Positions 45,701 through 55,249 of a stretch of 64,000 nucleotides of DNA are shown piece after piece. The stretch's first letter is position 1, and each line of letters starts with the position of its first letter. The DNA comes from Acidithiobacillus sp. (GTDB taxonomy: Bacteria > Pseudomonadota > Gammaproteobacteria > Acidithiobacillales > Acidithiobacillaceae). The DNA is taken from contig JAPTWR010000001.1 of the NCBI GenBank assembly GCA_028065135.1, positions 14,591 through 78,590 on the forward strand. The letters are read 5' to 3'. A program made the translations under genes and the position numbers. The notes below the pieces were generated by a model. The model did no database searches. It saw nothing but the letters and a program-made list of their open reading frames with translations, and had not been told where the DNA came from.

Positions 45701-45871
45701 CTACCCTTGCTGCTAACAGGCGGACCTGGCTCGATCAGTCGCTTCCAGATGGGCTTGGTGATCTTTACGGGCTTAGGTATTGGCGCTTTCTTCTCGCTCT
45801 TCGTGGTGCCAGCCATGTATATGCTGGTCGCCAAGGATTTACACGCGCCCAGGAACACCCAGGAAGTCTGA
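42791..45871 (+). CDS. RND efflux pump inner-membrane transporter (HAE-1 type)
   Basis: A 1026-residue pump with twelve membrane segments and two large periplasmic loops. It starts TDIFVRRPVLSTALSLVIFLLG, and the paired aspartates of TM4 (GLVVDDAIIIVENVHRHI) show a proton-driven hydrophobic/amphiphilic exporter rather than a heavy-metal pump. The second half has the LLAAQFESFRDPLIVL signature. ATG at 42791 is 10 bases after the adaptor gene. Substrates cannot be inferred; drugs, organic compounds or membrane components are possible. Confidence 0.95.
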   Translation: MTFTDIFVRRPVLSTALSLVIFLLGLHAYSMMPVREYPALVNTVISIKTAYPGASPNTVQGFITARLEKVIASAPDIDYMTANSSDGSSTITVYMRLNYSPNAALANIQSKVQQVTDQLPAGSQLPVISVTNGHLTDLLYVAFYSQELSQQQITDYLLRVAQPRLASVPGVGEAQILPPGAGNGNTYAMRVWLNPQKMAALGITAAQVSQALAANDFISAVGQTRGKTVQNTIVATTNLHNVGEFRNLVLRQSGNTLIRLKDVATVELGAQDYTSQAFFDGKPAAFIGIQEAPSANSLNVASGVKASLAQLSKSLPPGVHMAIPYDASTFIKASIDEVVMTIGITLAVVVLVIFLFLGSFRAVLIPAIAIPLSIVGAGLITWFMGFTINLLTLLAVVLAIGLVVDDAIIIVENVHRHIDEGKTPFTAALMTGRELGGPIIVMSTTLIAVFAPIGFMGGLTGSLFSEFAFTLVATVLVSMIVALTLSPMLSSKILHPTREHGFEHFIEQRFTGLRNFYDRILGSTLNYVPVTMLFAAVVFGSIYFLFSTSKSELAPAEDQGIIFNAGTGGPTITPDRLANDGQQVLKVLNKYPETRATFMVTGISVGSGGGSNSLFAGMNLTNWDKRSTTAMQLQPQTQRALQSVPGLQVASFLPPSLPGSAGGLPVQFVLQSPGSYGKIDQVASQLIAKAYKSGLFFYVTKDLRIDNPEIVLKINRNMAATLGLTMANIAQDLQPLLGGNYVNRFDMEGRSYKVIPQVPDHFRLDPAALKQYYIATGSGQMVPLSTVVSIETKVEPQYLPQFQQLNSATIQAVPKPGVTLGESLRFFKVAAEKIMPKDFSLNYASQSREYMQESGALLTTFALAIILIYLLLAAQFESFRDPLIVLITVPMSISGALIFISLGLASINIYTELGLITLIGLIAKQGILIVQFANEIQKKEGLNKREAVQKASSIRLRPILMTTGAMVLGVLPLLLTGGPGSISRFQMGLVIFTGLGIGAFFSLFVVPAMYMLVAKDLHAPRNTQEV

Positions 45872-46114
45872 CGGAAGCAGGCTGTTTGGCGCAATGGAGC
45901 TGACCGGGGTGCTGATTGGGATCCCGGTTTTTTCACTTGACAAGACGGAAGGTGGCCAGAAGAATACTGAATAAATATTCTCGCTAGTCTTGTTGGGGGA
46001 CATCCGATTTTCCGCTCCCTGCCGGGTTGACTGGTTCGCCATTCGCACACAGGTAAATTTTTTTATGGGTCACAAATTCTTCCTGAGCATTGAGACCTTA
46101 GCAAAGAGGTCCTG

Positions 46115-46981
46115 GTGACTGCGCAACGCATCGATGGCAAATCTATAGCCAAAAAAATACAGGCGGAGGTCACCCATCGCAGTCAAGCCTTTCTCCAGCG
46201 TCATGGACGCTCCCCTGGCCTTGCGGTAGTGCTGGTCGGGACCGATCCGGCGTCTCAGGTTTATGTGCAAAAAAAACGGAATACCTGTGCTTCAGTAGGC
46301 ATCAACTCTTTTTCTGCCAATCTTCCCGCAGACAGCACGCCACAACATCTCCTGGCCCATATCGCCGAATTAAACGCCAATAATGCCGTGGATGGCATCC
46401 TGGTGCAGTTGCCCCTGCCCCCGCATTTTGATCCTGAAGAAGTCATTGAAGCCATTGCTGTCGACAAGGATGTCGATGGCTTTCACCCCTACAATGTCGG
46501 CCGCCTTGCGCTGCGCGCGCCACTGCTGCGCTCCTGTACGCCCGCCGGAATCATGACATTGCTTCATAAAACCGGCATAGAGCTCGGAGGGAAAGAAGCG
46601 GTGATTGTCGGCGCATCCAATATTGTCGGGCGGCCTATGGCACTGGAGCTCCTCCTGGCCGGGGCGACGGTGACCGTCTGCCACCGTTTCACCCGCGATC
46701 TTGCGGCCCATGTGGGACGCGCCGAACTACTCGTCGCGGCGGCAGGCAAACCGGGACTGATACCTGGTGAGTGGGTTCGTGAAGGAGCCGTGGTCATTGA
46801 TGTAGGCATCAATCGTCTTCCAGATGGGCGTTTGACCGGTGATGTAGACTTTGCCGGTGCGGAGCAACGTGCGGCATGGATCACTCCAGTCCCTGGCGGG
46901 GTCGGCCCAATGACGGTAGCCACACTCTTGCAGAATACCCTGTTTGCGGCAGAGCGACGCATGGGACACGCACATGAATGA
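46115..46981 (+). CDS. folD: Bifunctional methylene-THF dehydrogenase/methenyl-THF cyclohydrolase
   Basis: A 288-residue enzyme that interconverts methylene-, methenyl- and formyl-THF. It has the catalytic lysine in [15 protein letters not shown], the QLPLPPH and [13 protein letters not shown] motifs, [13 protein letters not shown] and the [18 protein letters not shown] end. GTG start with AGAGG upstream. It overlaps ppk1 by eight bases, so the two are co-translated. The 243 bases before it hold no clear gene. Confidence 0.96.
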   Translation: MTAQRIDGKSIAKKIQAEVTHRSQAFLQRHGRSPGLAVVLVGTDPASQVYVQKKRNTCASVGINSFSANLPADSTPQHLLAHIAELNANNAVDGILVQLPLPPHFDPEEVIEAIAVDKDVDGFHPYNVGRLALRAPLLRSCTPAGIMTLLHKTGIELGGKEAVIVGASNIVGRPMALELLLAGATVTVCHRFTRDLAAHVGRAELLVAAAGKPGLIPGEWVREGAVVIDVGINRLPDGRLTGDVDFAGAEQRAAWITPVPGGVGPMTVATLLQNTLFAAERRMGHAHE

Positions 46982-49079
46982 AGCACCTGCCCAGCAAAAA
47001 TCTGCTGCGGCGCCCTCGCTGGACAATCCCGATCTCTACTTCAACCGCGACCTCAGCATCCTCGAATTTAACCGCCGGGTACTCGCGTTGGCTGATGATC
47101 CACATGTACCCCTGCTGGAACGTTTACGTTATCTGACCATCGTTTCCAACAATCTGGACGAATTTTTTGAAGTACGCATGGCAGGGCTTCTGCAGCGGCG
47201 CAAATTTGGTGCGGGTCCTTCGGGGCCGGATATGCTCGGACCAAATATCGAAATTGAAGCCGTATCCGAAATGGCCCATGAGATTATCTCTGCGCAATAT
47301 CGCTGCCTGAACCAACGACTGATACCTGCCCTGGCCAAAGAGGGTATCCGTCTGTTGCGTCGACGCGAATGGCAGGCCGCGCAAAAACGCTGGATCAGCA
47401 GCTATTTTCAGAGTGAAGTCCTACCTCTGCTCACCCCCTTGAGCCTTGACCCAGCCCACCCCTTTCCCAAGGTACAGAACAAAGGACTAAATTTTGCCAT
47501 CGCCCTGGAGGGCCAGGATGCTTATGGGCGGCATAGCCCCATCGCCATCGTGCAGGCACCGCGGATACTGTCGCGTATCATCCAGATTCCAACGCACCTG
47601 GCCGGTCCGCATGATTTCGTGTTTCTCTCCTCTATCATTCACGAACATGTGCAAACCCTTTTTCCGGGCCTGACGATACAGGGTTTTTATCAATTTCGGG
47701 TAACCCGCAATAGTGAACTCTTCGTGGACGAAGAGGAGGTGGACAACCTCCTCGATGCGATCGCTGATGAATTACCGATGCGCCCTTTTGGTGAGGCGGT
47801 ACGGCTGGAAGTCGCCAGCAACTGTCCGCGCGAGGTTATCGATTACCTCTTGAAGCATTTTGAACTTGGTGAGGATAATCTGTATTCGCTGCCGGGTCCC
47901 GTGAATCTATCACGGCTGGCCGCCATCATCGACATGGTTCCTCGCCACGATCTGCTCTTCCCACCCTTTGTACCCGGCCTGCCCTCAGTCTGTATGCGCC
48001 CGGAGAATATATTTGCCCAACTCCGCGAGGCACCCATTCTCCTCCATCACCCTTACCAGAGCTTCAATCCGGTACTGGATTTTCTCCGCCAAGCGGCCAA
48101 TGATCCGCAAGTCATCGGTATCAAACAGACCTTATACCGCACCACCCCGGATTCTCCCATCATTGATGCACTGATAGAAGCGGCAATGGCGGGTAAGCAG
48201 GTCACTGCCGTGGTCGAACTCAAGGCCCGCTTTGACGAAGCCAATAACATTCGCATGGCGGAACGCCTGGAAGAGGTGGGTATACAGGTGGTGTACGGCG
48301 TGGTCAACCATAAGGTACATGCCAAGATGATCCTGGTCCTACGCCGTGAGGAGGATGGGGTTCGCCTCTATGGGCATCTGGGTACTGGCAATTATCATCC
48401 TCGTAATGCGCGGATTTATACCGATCTTAGCCTGCTCACCACACATGCTGACATCACGGCCGACATGAACGATCTGTTCATGCACATCACCGGCATGGGT
48501 AAGGCACCGCAACTGCGTTGCCTGCTGCAAAGTCCCTTTACCATGTTCAGCGGGATATGTGATGCCATCGAGGCAGAGACCCGGCTCGGCGTGAAAGGCC
48601 GCATCATCGCGCGGGTGAATGCGCTGGTCGAACCAGACCTGATTCGCGCCCTGTACCGGGCCTCCCAGGCCGGAGTGGAAATCGACCTGGTGGTACGCGG
48701 TGCCTGTGCCCTACGTCCCGGCATACCCGGTGTCTCTGAATGTATCCGGGTGCGTTCCATTGTCGGTCGCTTTCTCGAACACAGCCGTGTCTACTACTTC
48801 GGGAATGACGGACATCCCAAGCTTTGGATGTCGAGTGCCGACTGGATGGGACGCAATCTCTTTCGCCGTCTGGAAGTCGCGGTGCCCATTCTCGATCCCG
48901 ACTTGCGCGCACGCATACTCAAAGAAACCCTTCAGCTCTACCTGGAGGATGACTGTAACGCTTGGGTCATGCGTGCCGATGGTACGTATGATTTTCTGCG
49001 TAAACCCCTCGATGCCACCTGTAAATCAGCTCAGGACCGTTTACTGGAACACTACGACAGGAGTAGCCAGCATGCGTGA
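46974..49079 (+). CDS. ppk1: Polyphosphate kinase 1
   Basis: A 701-residue enzyme that builds polyphosphate from ATP. The N-terminal domain begins [14 protein letters not shown] and [15 protein letters not shown]; the catalytic phospho-histidine lies in [15 protein letters not shown], the second in [16 protein letters not shown]. The final phospholipase-D-like domain is complete. ATG at 46974 overlaps folD by eight bases. It is followed by a ParA-like ATPase and a CYTH-CHAD protein, suggesting a polyphosphate module. Confidence 0.97.
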   Translation: MNEAPAQQKSAAAPSLDNPDLYFNRDLSILEFNRRVLALADDPHVPLLERLRYLTIVSNNLDEFFEVRMAGLLQRRKFGAGPSGPDMLGPNIEIEAVSEMAHEIISAQYRCLNQRLIPALAKEGIRLLRRREWQAAQKRWISSYFQSEVLPLLTPLSLDPAHPFPKVQNKGLNFAIALEGQDAYGRHSPIAIVQAPRILSRIIQIPTHLAGPHDFVFLSSIIHEHVQTLFPGLTIQGFYQFRVTRNSELFVDEEEVDNLLDAIADELPMRPFGEAVRLEVASNCPREVIDYLLKHFELGEDNLYSLPGPVNLSRLAAIIDMVPRHDLLFPPFVPGLPSVCMRPENIFAQLREAPILLHHPYQSFNPVLDFLRQAANDPQVIGIKQTLYRTTPDSPIIDALIEAAMAGKQVTAVVELKARFDEANNIRMAERLEEVGIQVVYGVVNHKVHAKMILVLRREEDGVRLYGHLGTGNYHPRNARIYTDLSLLTTHADITADMNDLFMHITGMGKAPQLRCLLQSPFTMFSGICDAIEAETRLGVKGRIIARVNALVEPDLIRALYRASQAGVEIDLVVRGACALRPGIPGVSECIRVRSIVGRFLEHSRVYYFGNDGHPKLWMSSADWMGRNLFRRLEVAVPILDPDLRARILKETLQLYLEDDCNAWVMRADGTYDFLRKPLDATCKSAQDRLLEHYDRSSQHA

Positions 49080-49091
49080 CAAGGTTTCGTC

Positions 49092-49730
49092 GTGATCCGG
49101 GTACTGGTGCTCAACAGCAAAGGAGGTGCCGGAAAGACGACAGTTGCCACCAACCTCGCCAGTTTGCTGGCACTGCGCGGTTCGGTACTGCTCGCTGACC
49201 TGGATCCGCAGCGCTCGTCCAGCACCTGGGCCGAACGACGGTCGGAGCGGCTGCCAAAGCTGTCCATCATTGCCGATGCTGATCGGGATTTCCGTGGTTA
49301 TCCAACGAGCGATTTCGTCGTCTTTGATGCCCCTGCTGGCCTGAAAAAAGGACGTCTGGAAGATATGCTTGATGAGGTGGAGGTGCTGTTGGTACCTATC
49401 GGTCCCTCTTCTTTTGATATGGACGCCAGCCGTCTTTTCCTGGAAAAACTGAATGAGATTAAACGCTTTCGTAAAGGTAAGGTGCGCATGGGCGTTATTG
49501 CCAACCGCGTGAATGCGCGTACCAAGGGCGGACAGCGTCTGCAACTATTTCTGTCAGATTTGCACTTACCGGTGGTGGCCACCCTGCGTGATAATCAACT
49601 CTATGTGCGAGCCGCGCAACTGGGCGCGGGCATAGCGGATTTGCGGATGGCGGAAACCCGCGCTGAATTACCGCAATGGGCGCAGCTCCTGCGCTTTGTA
49701 ACGGAGGGGAAGCGTGGAACAGGAGCTTAA
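49092..49730 (+). CDS. ParA/MinD-like partition ATPase, orphan
   Basis: A 212-residue ParA-type ATPase. The deviant Walker A KGGAGKTT at 10-17 holds both the signature lysine K10 and K15; D36 in LADLDPQ is the A' motif and D79 in FVVFDAPAG the Walker B. There is no N-terminal helix-turn-helix, as in the small ParA proteins that position plasmids, carboxysomes or chemoreceptor arrays. No parB or parS is nearby, so it is not the chromosomal partition gene. GTG start 12 bases after ppk1; its end overlaps the CYTH-CHAD gene by 17 bases. Positioning polyphosphate granules is an attractive but unproven role. Confidence 0.88.
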   Translation: MIRVLVLNSKGGAGKTTVATNLASLLALRGSVLLADLDPQRSSSTWAERRSERLPKLSIIADADRDFRGYPTSDFVVFDAPAGLKKGRLEDMLDEVEVLLVPIGPSSFDMDASRLFLEKLNEIKRFRKGKVRMGVIANRVNARTKGGQRLQLFLSDLHLPVVATLRDNQLYVRAAQLGAGIADLRMAETRAELPQWAQLLRFVTEGKRGTGA

Positions 49731-51186
49731 ACTACAGATACTCGATCCGTCCCCTGCCGCCTGGACAAAAATCAGCCAGCATCCTCTGCTGGCACTGGGT
49801 ACAACCTCCCCTTTGCAACTCCACGCTTTCTATTATGATAGCCGTGATGGCGCCTTGCAGCGCGCCCGGCTAGCCTACCGTGTACGTCGGGAAGAGAAAG
49901 AGTGGGTGGCCACCCTCAAGGCCGAAGGCCAATCCACTGGCGGACTGCATCAGCGTCCCGAATGGAACGTCACCGTATTCTCCTCCGAAGCTGATCTCCG
50001 GGTGTTTACCGACCCGGATGCTGTGGCGTTACTCACGCCCTTTTTGGGTTTGGTCTTGCAAGTCATCCTCGAAACCCGTTTTGAACGGTTGGAGAGTCGG
50101 GTGGATCGCGTGGACGGCAGCCAGATTCTGGTCGCACTGGATCGCGGAGAAATCGTTGCCAACGGCGGCTTACGTGAACCTATTCTCGAAGTAGAGTTGG
50201 AATTGGCAGCAGGAGAGGCTGCCGCGGTATTAGAGATGGGCGCGGAACTGTGCCTCGATCTGCCGCTGTTGCCCGATGGGGAAAGCAAGATGCTTCGGGG
50301 CTTGCGTCTCGCCGGGCTGATACCGGCCGAGGTCGGTGCGATGCGCTACCAGACACCACCGCTACGCCGCCACGAAAATGCCGGAAAAGCATTCAGCCGC
50401 CTGCTGATCCAACAAAGTCAACAAGCGATTAGCGAAGCCCGGCGACATTCAGCCGATAATAGTACGAAGACCTTACATCAGTTGCGCAAAACCGTCCGTA
50501 GCCTGCGCGCGCTGCTGCGTTTCTGCCGGGCTCTGGATGCTGACAGCCATCTCGCCAGCACCGCTCAGGAATTGGCTGACTGGTTTCATCAACAAAATAT
50601 ACGACGTGACCATGAAGTGCTCGCCATGTATTGGGAAGCGTTGGCCACGGCTACGGGCAGCGAAGTGATCCCGCTGCATAGTTGGTTGATAGAGCAAGCC
50701 GAAGCAACACCTGCCCATCTCGGCCAGTGCGTCGCCGCAATTCTGAAGCTTTGGGCACGGCTGCTGCGTGCAGCGCTATACAGTGATCAGGATCTACAAC
50801 ACTACGCAGAAATGCATCTGCGGCGTCAGGATCGCCAATTAATGGCGGCGGGAGCCGCAGCCAAGACCGCCACCAGTTTTCATGCCTTGCGCATACGCAT
50901 CAAGAACTGGCGCTATGTGATCATCGCCCTTGGCGATATATGGCCCAGCAAAGACAGTAAAACACTGCTCAAACTGCTGTCATCCCTACAAGAAATCTCT
51001 GGTGCTGTCCATGACGCCGATATGGCAAGACAGCATCTGGCGGGGCTGGCTACCAGCCGCAAGCACGGGCTCGCTTTCAGTGCGGGGATGCTGATGGGCT
51101 ATCTCCATGCACGGGAGAACCGACAACGCAAAAAATTCTCCAGGTATTGGGAGCGGCTGGAGAACGCCCCACGGCCGTGGGGCTGA
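49714..51186 (+). CDS. CYTH-CHAD domain protein (triphosphatase/polyphosphate-binding)
   Basis: A 490-residue protein with an N-terminal CYTH domain (ExExK motif at E2, E4, K6, then acidic and basic strands) and a C-terminal helical CHAD domain from about residue 215 (TLHQLRKTVRSLRALLRFCR is the conserved His/Arg helix). CYTH enzymes such as YgiF cut inorganic triphosphate; CHAD domains bind polyphosphate and have been seen on polyphosphate granules. GTG start inside the parA-like gene. It is the last gene of the folD-ppk1-parA set. Confidence 0.92.
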   Translation: MEQELKLQILDPSPAAWTKISQHPLLALGTTSPLQLHAFYYDSRDGALQRARLAYRVRREEKEWVATLKAEGQSTGGLHQRPEWNVTVFSSEADLRVFTDPDAVALLTPFLGLVLQVILETRFERLESRVDRVDGSQILVALDRGEIVANGGLREPILEVELELAAGEAAAVLEMGAELCLDLPLLPDGESKMLRGLRLAGLIPAEVGAMRYQTPPLRRHENAGKAFSRLLIQQSQQAISEARRHSADNSTKTLHQLRKTVRSLRALLRFCRALDADSHLASTAQELADWFHQQNIRRDHEVLAMYWEALATATGSEVIPLHSWLIEQAEATPAHLGQCVAAILKLWARLLRAALYSDQDLQHYAEMHLRRQDRQLMAAGAAAKTATSFHALRIRIKNWRYVIIALGDIWPSKDSKTLLKLLSSLQEISGAVHDADMARQHLAGLATSRKHGLAFSAGMLMGYLHARENRQRKKFSRYWERLENAPRPWG

Positions 51187-51198
51187 TTCCGTCAGTAT

Positions 51199-51540
51199 TT
51201 AATCCAACCCCTCGCGCTTGTGTTCGGTCATATGCGCAATCAAGGCAATTTCGTGGGCCAGACAATATTGCGGTTCTGTTACTCCCCACTCGCGCGCCTG
51301 CTCCAGATCATAAGTGTCAGTGTCGCAGACCTGCTCCAGTTGCTGACAGTTCAGACTCTCGCTTAAGAAACCCGCCACCTCGGCGATCTGGTTATTGCCC
51401 AGAACACTGACCGCCTCGCCGAGCGTGAGATTCATCTTGCCACTTAACTGCTCCGCAACCGCCATTGTTGCTGCATCCAGGCTATTTTCGTCCTTCAGCA
51501 GGAATGCTCTGGAGAGGGCAAGTTGACGATCTATAGACAT
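51199..51540 (-). CDS. Small protein of unknown function
   Basis: A 113-residue soluble acidic protein without a signal peptide or membrane segment. It is predicted to be mostly helical (MSIDRQLALSRAFLLKDENS at the start). Three cysteines (NCQQLEQVCD and PQYCLAHE) and H/E residues near the end could bind a metal, but no known motif is recognised. An AGGAGACATAAAAG site precedes the ATG. It stands alone, convergent with the CYTH-CHAD gene (12 bases apart) and 31 bases after pepN, so it may belong to the pepN transcript. Confidence 0.7.
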   Translation of the reverse strand: MSIDRQLALSRAFLLKDENSLDAATMAVAEQLSGKMNLTLGEAVSVLGNNQIAEVAGFLSESLNCQQLEQVCDTDTYDLEQAREWGVTEPQYCLAHEIALIAHMTEHKREGLD

Positions 51541-51571
51541 CTTTTATGTCTCCTTATCTATTTGAATATAT

Positions 51572-54208
51572 TTAATGTTTATTGGGATGAGAACGCTGTA
51601 TGACTTCTGCCAAGTCGCGGGAAAGCTTAGGCTTGCCCGCGAGCATTTTCAAGGCTTCGCCCATAGCCTGCTGACGTGGGGCGTCATAACGCTGCCAACG
51701 GCTCAGGGGTGTTGCCAGACGCGCCGCCGTCTGTGGATTAAGATCGTCAAGACGACGGAGTTGTTCCGCGTAAAAGGCATAGCCCGAACCATCTGCGGCA
51801 TGGAAAACCGTGGGATTAGCGGCAAAACCACCAAGCACTGCACGTACCCGATTGGGTACCCGCCAATCAAAGGCAGGATGCACGAGCAAATGCTCTACCT
51901 GACGCAGGGTTTCCGGGCGTGGCGTGGCTGCCTGTATCGCAAACCATTTGTCGATCAGCAGCGGATATTCATGCCACCTTCGGTAAAAGTCGAGCAGGAT
52001 ATCCTCGGCATCATGGTGGCGATGCTGTACCAGCAACTGAAAAGCGGCCAAGCGGTCCGTCATATTATCGGCCTGGGCATATTGCTGACGGGCGTAAAGG
52101 GCCATCTCCTCGTGACCTTCGTGGTCGCCGGCAATCAAATAACTCAGGGCCAGGTTACGCAGGCGCCGACGACCGATAGACAAACCGTCGCGCTGATAGG
52201 TCGCGGCAAGATCGTGATACAACCCCATCCACTCGGGCACGAACTGCATACCGATGGTGCGCATCAAGCTGTCGCGCGCGTGATGAACGGCTTCGACGGC
52301 AATCACTGGCATCTGCTCGCCGATATAATCCTCGCTGGGGAGTGAAAGCAGTTCGGCACGGAAGGCCGGGTCTATCTGTGCATCACCTAAAGTCGCCGCG
52401 ACAGCATGCCGCAGGGCGCTTGGCAGTGAGGCAAGCGATGCATCAGCCACGGTGGCGAGTAAGGCTTTTACCGCAAGGTCCTGGATACTCTCCCAGCGAT
52501 TGAAGGGGTCATCATCATGGCTGGCCAAAAAACTACGGGCATCGTCATCCAACGGACTTTCGAGGCGCACCGGTGCAGAGAAGCCGCGCAAAAGGGAGGG
52601 AATCACTGGATCAGGCAGGTTGTCAAAAGTCCATGACTGTTCAGTCTGCTCCAGTAAAAGTATGCTTTCACGGTCAGTTCCATTCAGCGGAACCCGTTGC
52701 CCCTGGGTGTTGAGCAGCGCCATACGCACGGGGATCGGTACCGGCTCTTTAACGGGCTGCCCAGGCGTTGCCGGGGTTTCCTGACGCAGGGTGAGGGTAT
52801 AGCTATGCCGGGCCGGATCATAGCTACCGGTCGCGCGCAGGATCGGTGTTCCCGCCTGGCCATACCAGCGACGGAAACCGGAGAGATCGCGCTGGTTGGC
52901 ATCCTCCATGGCGGCGACAAAGTCTTCAATGGTAACCGCCTGACCATCGTGTCGCTGAAAATAGAGATCCATGCCCTGGCGAAACTGTGCTTTACCCAAC
53001 AGAGTGTGGATCATCCGCACCAGTTCGGCGCCTTTTTCGTAGACCGTCGCCGTGTAGAAATTATTGATTTCGGAATAGGCATCGGGCCGCACCGGGTGCG
53101 CAAGGGGGCCGGCATCCTCCGGGAACTGGGCAGCGCGCAAACGGCGCACATCACCGATGCGCTGAACACCGCGGGAATTCTGATCGGCACTGAACTCCTG
53201 ATCGCGAAACACGGTCAGGCCCTCCTTGAGACTCAACTGAAACCAGTCACGCAAAGTCACCCGATTGCCGGTCCAGTTGTGGAAATATTCGTGGGCAATA
53301 ACTGACTCAATGCCCTGATAGTCGTTGTCCGTAGCGGTCTCCGGGCTGGCAAGCACATATTTAGCATTAAAAATGTTGAGGCCTTTATTCTCCATCGCGC
53401 CCATATTGAAGCTGTCGGTAGCAACAATCATGTAGCGGTCCAGGTCGTATTCCCGACCATAGACCTCCTCATCCCAGTGCATGGCGCGCTTGAGGCTGTC
53501 CATGGCCTGGACGCAGGCGCCGGTGTCACGTTCAGCCACATAGATTTCCAGCACCACGTCCCGTCCGGAAGCGGTACGGTACTGATCGCGAACCACCGCC
53601 AGATCACCAGCCACCATGGCGAAGAGGTATGCCGGTTTGGGATAAGGATCTTCCCAGCGGGCCCAGTGCCAGCCGTCTTCCTCATCACCCGTGGCCATAC
53701 AGTTGCCGTTGGCGAGCAGCACCGGGCAATTTTTTTGTGGGGCGTGCAGGGTGACCGTGAAGCGGGCGAGGCAATCAGGACGATCCAGGGTGTAGGTAAT
53801 GCGCCGGAAACCCTCCGCTTCACATTGGGTCAAGAATTGCCCGCCCGCATGATAGAGGCCGGAAAGCGTGGAGTTGGCCGCAGGATGTATGCGTACCCTG
53901 CTTTCCAGAACGAAAGATTCCGGGGGGTTCAACAGCACCAATCCCGCGTCGGTCAGTCGATATTCATGCTCTGCCAGAGTCCGGCCATCCCGCTGGAGAC
54001 TCAACAGTTCCAGGGACTCGCCGTCCAGATGCAATTCGGTAACCGGCGCCGTAGCGGTGCATTGAAAATGAAGACAGGCAGACACCTCCGTATTTTCCGG
54101 GTCCAAACGCAGATCAAGGGCGATTTCAGAGATCTGATAACTAGGTACTTTGTAATCGCCGCGCTGAACCACGACTGCGTTTGTCCCGGATATGGTCACT
54201 TCTGGCAT
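51572..54208 (-). CDS. pepN: Aminopeptidase N
   Basis: An 878-residue M1 zinc peptidase that removes N-terminal residues from peptides in the cytoplasm. It has the substrate-binding GAMENKGLNIFN loop, HEYFHNWTGNRVT with the HExxH zinc site and the third ligand glutamate in LSLKEGLTVFRDQEF. Length matches the E. coli PepN class. ATG at 54208 overlaps the DsbG-like gene by 13 bases. Confidence 0.97.
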   Translation of the reverse strand: MPEVTISGTNAVVVQRGDYKVPSYQISEIALDLRLDPENTEVSACLHFQCTATAPVTELHLDGESLELLSLQRDGRTLAEHEYRLTDAGLVLLNPPESFVLESRVRIHPAANSTLSGLYHAGGQFLTQCEAEGFRRITYTLDRPDCLARFTVTLHAPQKNCPVLLANGNCMATGDEEDGWHWARWEDPYPKPAYLFAMVAGDLAVVRDQYRTASGRDVVLEIYVAERDTGACVQAMDSLKRAMHWDEEVYGREYDLDRYMIVATDSFNMGAMENKGLNIFNAKYVLASPETATDNDYQGIESVIAHEYFHNWTGNRVTLRDWFQLSLKEGLTVFRDQEFSADQNSRGVQRIGDVRRLRAAQFPEDAGPLAHPVRPDAYSEINNFYTATVYEKGAELVRMIHTLLGKAQFRQGMDLYFQRHDGQAVTIEDFVAAMEDANQRDLSGFRRWYGQAGTPILRATGSYDPARHSYTLTLRQETPATPGQPVKEPVPIPVRMALLNTQGQRVPLNGTDRESILLLEQTEQSWTFDNLPDPVIPSLLRGFSAPVRLESPLDDDARSFLASHDDDPFNRWESIQDLAVKALLATVADASLASLPSALRHAVAATLGDAQIDPAFRAELLSLPSEDYIGEQMPVIAVEAVHHARDSLMRTIGMQFVPEWMGLYHDLAATYQRDGLSIGRRRLRNLALSYLIAGDHEGHEEMALYARQQYAQADNMTDRLAAFQLLVQHRHHDAEDILLDFYRRWHEYPLLIDKWFAIQAATPRPETLRQVEHLLVHPAFDWRVPNRVRAVLGGFAANPTVFHAADGSGYAFYAEQLRRLDDLNPQTAARLATPLSRWQRYDAPRQQAMGEALKMLAGKPKLSRDLAEVIQRSHPNKH

Positions 54209-55044
54209 GCTCCATTTTGCAGGTTACCAAGGTGTGCAACAAAATCTTTGAGACTTTCTTTGTTCAAGCCATGTATCAGGGTGGCCGCACCTTTTTGATC
54301 GCAGTAGATCAGGGTGGGGGTAGCCATTTCACCGCTCTCACCGAGCAGCCTGGTATTATTTTTTACGGCGCTAACGGTGGCTATGCCGGGATTTCGAGCA
54401 GGCTCGATACCTCCCTCTTCCGTTCCCTCATTAAAGCTATTTTCGTTTTCCGCCATAGCGATAGCGGGGTCCTTGGCACCGAGAATAGCAGCGGCTTTAG
54501 GGCCACTGCTCTTTTTGAGGAACGCCACCACCACATAACGCACTCTGAGCTTGCCGGCGTCAATCAGTGGCTTAGCCTCTTCATAAAACTTGTGGCAGAA
54601 AATGCAATCAGGATCAACAAAAGCGATCACCTCAGGTCCACTGGTGCCCAGCACAAAGCTGTCGGTATGAGCAGCCTTCGCGGCCATGGTCGCAGGGCTT
54701 GTCGGCTTGGGAATCAGACCAAGCTTCAGCATCGCCGCATGCGCTTCGTCCGTACCTTGCGTATTCAGGACTGGGCCGGCAACCAGATATTTGCCATCCG
54801 CAGTGGCAAAGGCAATAGTCGGACGTCCTTCCAGAGTCACTTCGATCCCGGTTAATCCCCCGGGGCCGGGGAACACCTTCTCAGCCTTGGCCTGCCCATG
54901 GGTCACGGATTCCAGCAAGCTTTCCGCGGCGCCAAGGCTGACTTCCGTTCCCATGTGGGGCATTGCAAAACGGTCCACGACAGCGCCGGTAAGGCCGCCG
55001 ATGATAAAAAGGGCCACGGCCAACGCAATGGATTTTTTCTCCAT
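54196..55044 (-). CDS. DsbC/DsbG-like thiol:disulfide interchange protein, membrane-anchored
   Basis: A 282-residue thioredoxin-fold protein with an N-terminal hydrophobic segment (SIALAVALFIIGGLTGAVVD) that is a signal or anchor, a DsbC-type dimerisation region, and the active site CIFC (C147, C150) in DPDCIFCHKFYEEAKP. The cis-proline loop is MATPTLIY. DsbG acts in the periplasm to isomerise or protect disulfides and sulfenic cysteines. An AAGGACG site precedes the ATG. The name DsbG is by homology; DsbC is an alternative. Confidence 0.88.
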   Translation of the reverse strand: MEKKSIALAVALFIIGGLTGAVVDRFAMPHMGTEVSLGAAESLLESVTHGQAKAEKVFPGPGGLTGIEVTLEGRPTIAFATADGKYLVAGPVLNTQGTDEAHAAMLKLGLIPKPTSPATMAAKAAHTDSFVLGTSGPEVIAFVDPDCIFCHKFYEEAKPLIDAGKLRVRYVVVAFLKKSSGPKAAAILGAKDPAIAMAENENSFNEGTEEGGIEPARNPGIATVSAVKNNTRLLGESGEMATPTLIYCDQKGAATLIHGLNKESLKDFVAHLGNLQNGACQK

Positions 55045-55249
55045 GAATGGATACGTCCTTATATTTTGGTGAGGTGTAATGACGAATGACGATATGCTGA
55101 GATTCTAAACCTGTGCCCATAGTAAAAGCCAGACGACCACCATCCATTAAAGTCGCCCTGAATCACTAGGGACCCCATACCCAGACATTGGTTCCCATCA
55201 GAAAACATGCCACCAGAGCATGCTTGCCGACTACCATGCGCAGATGAAT

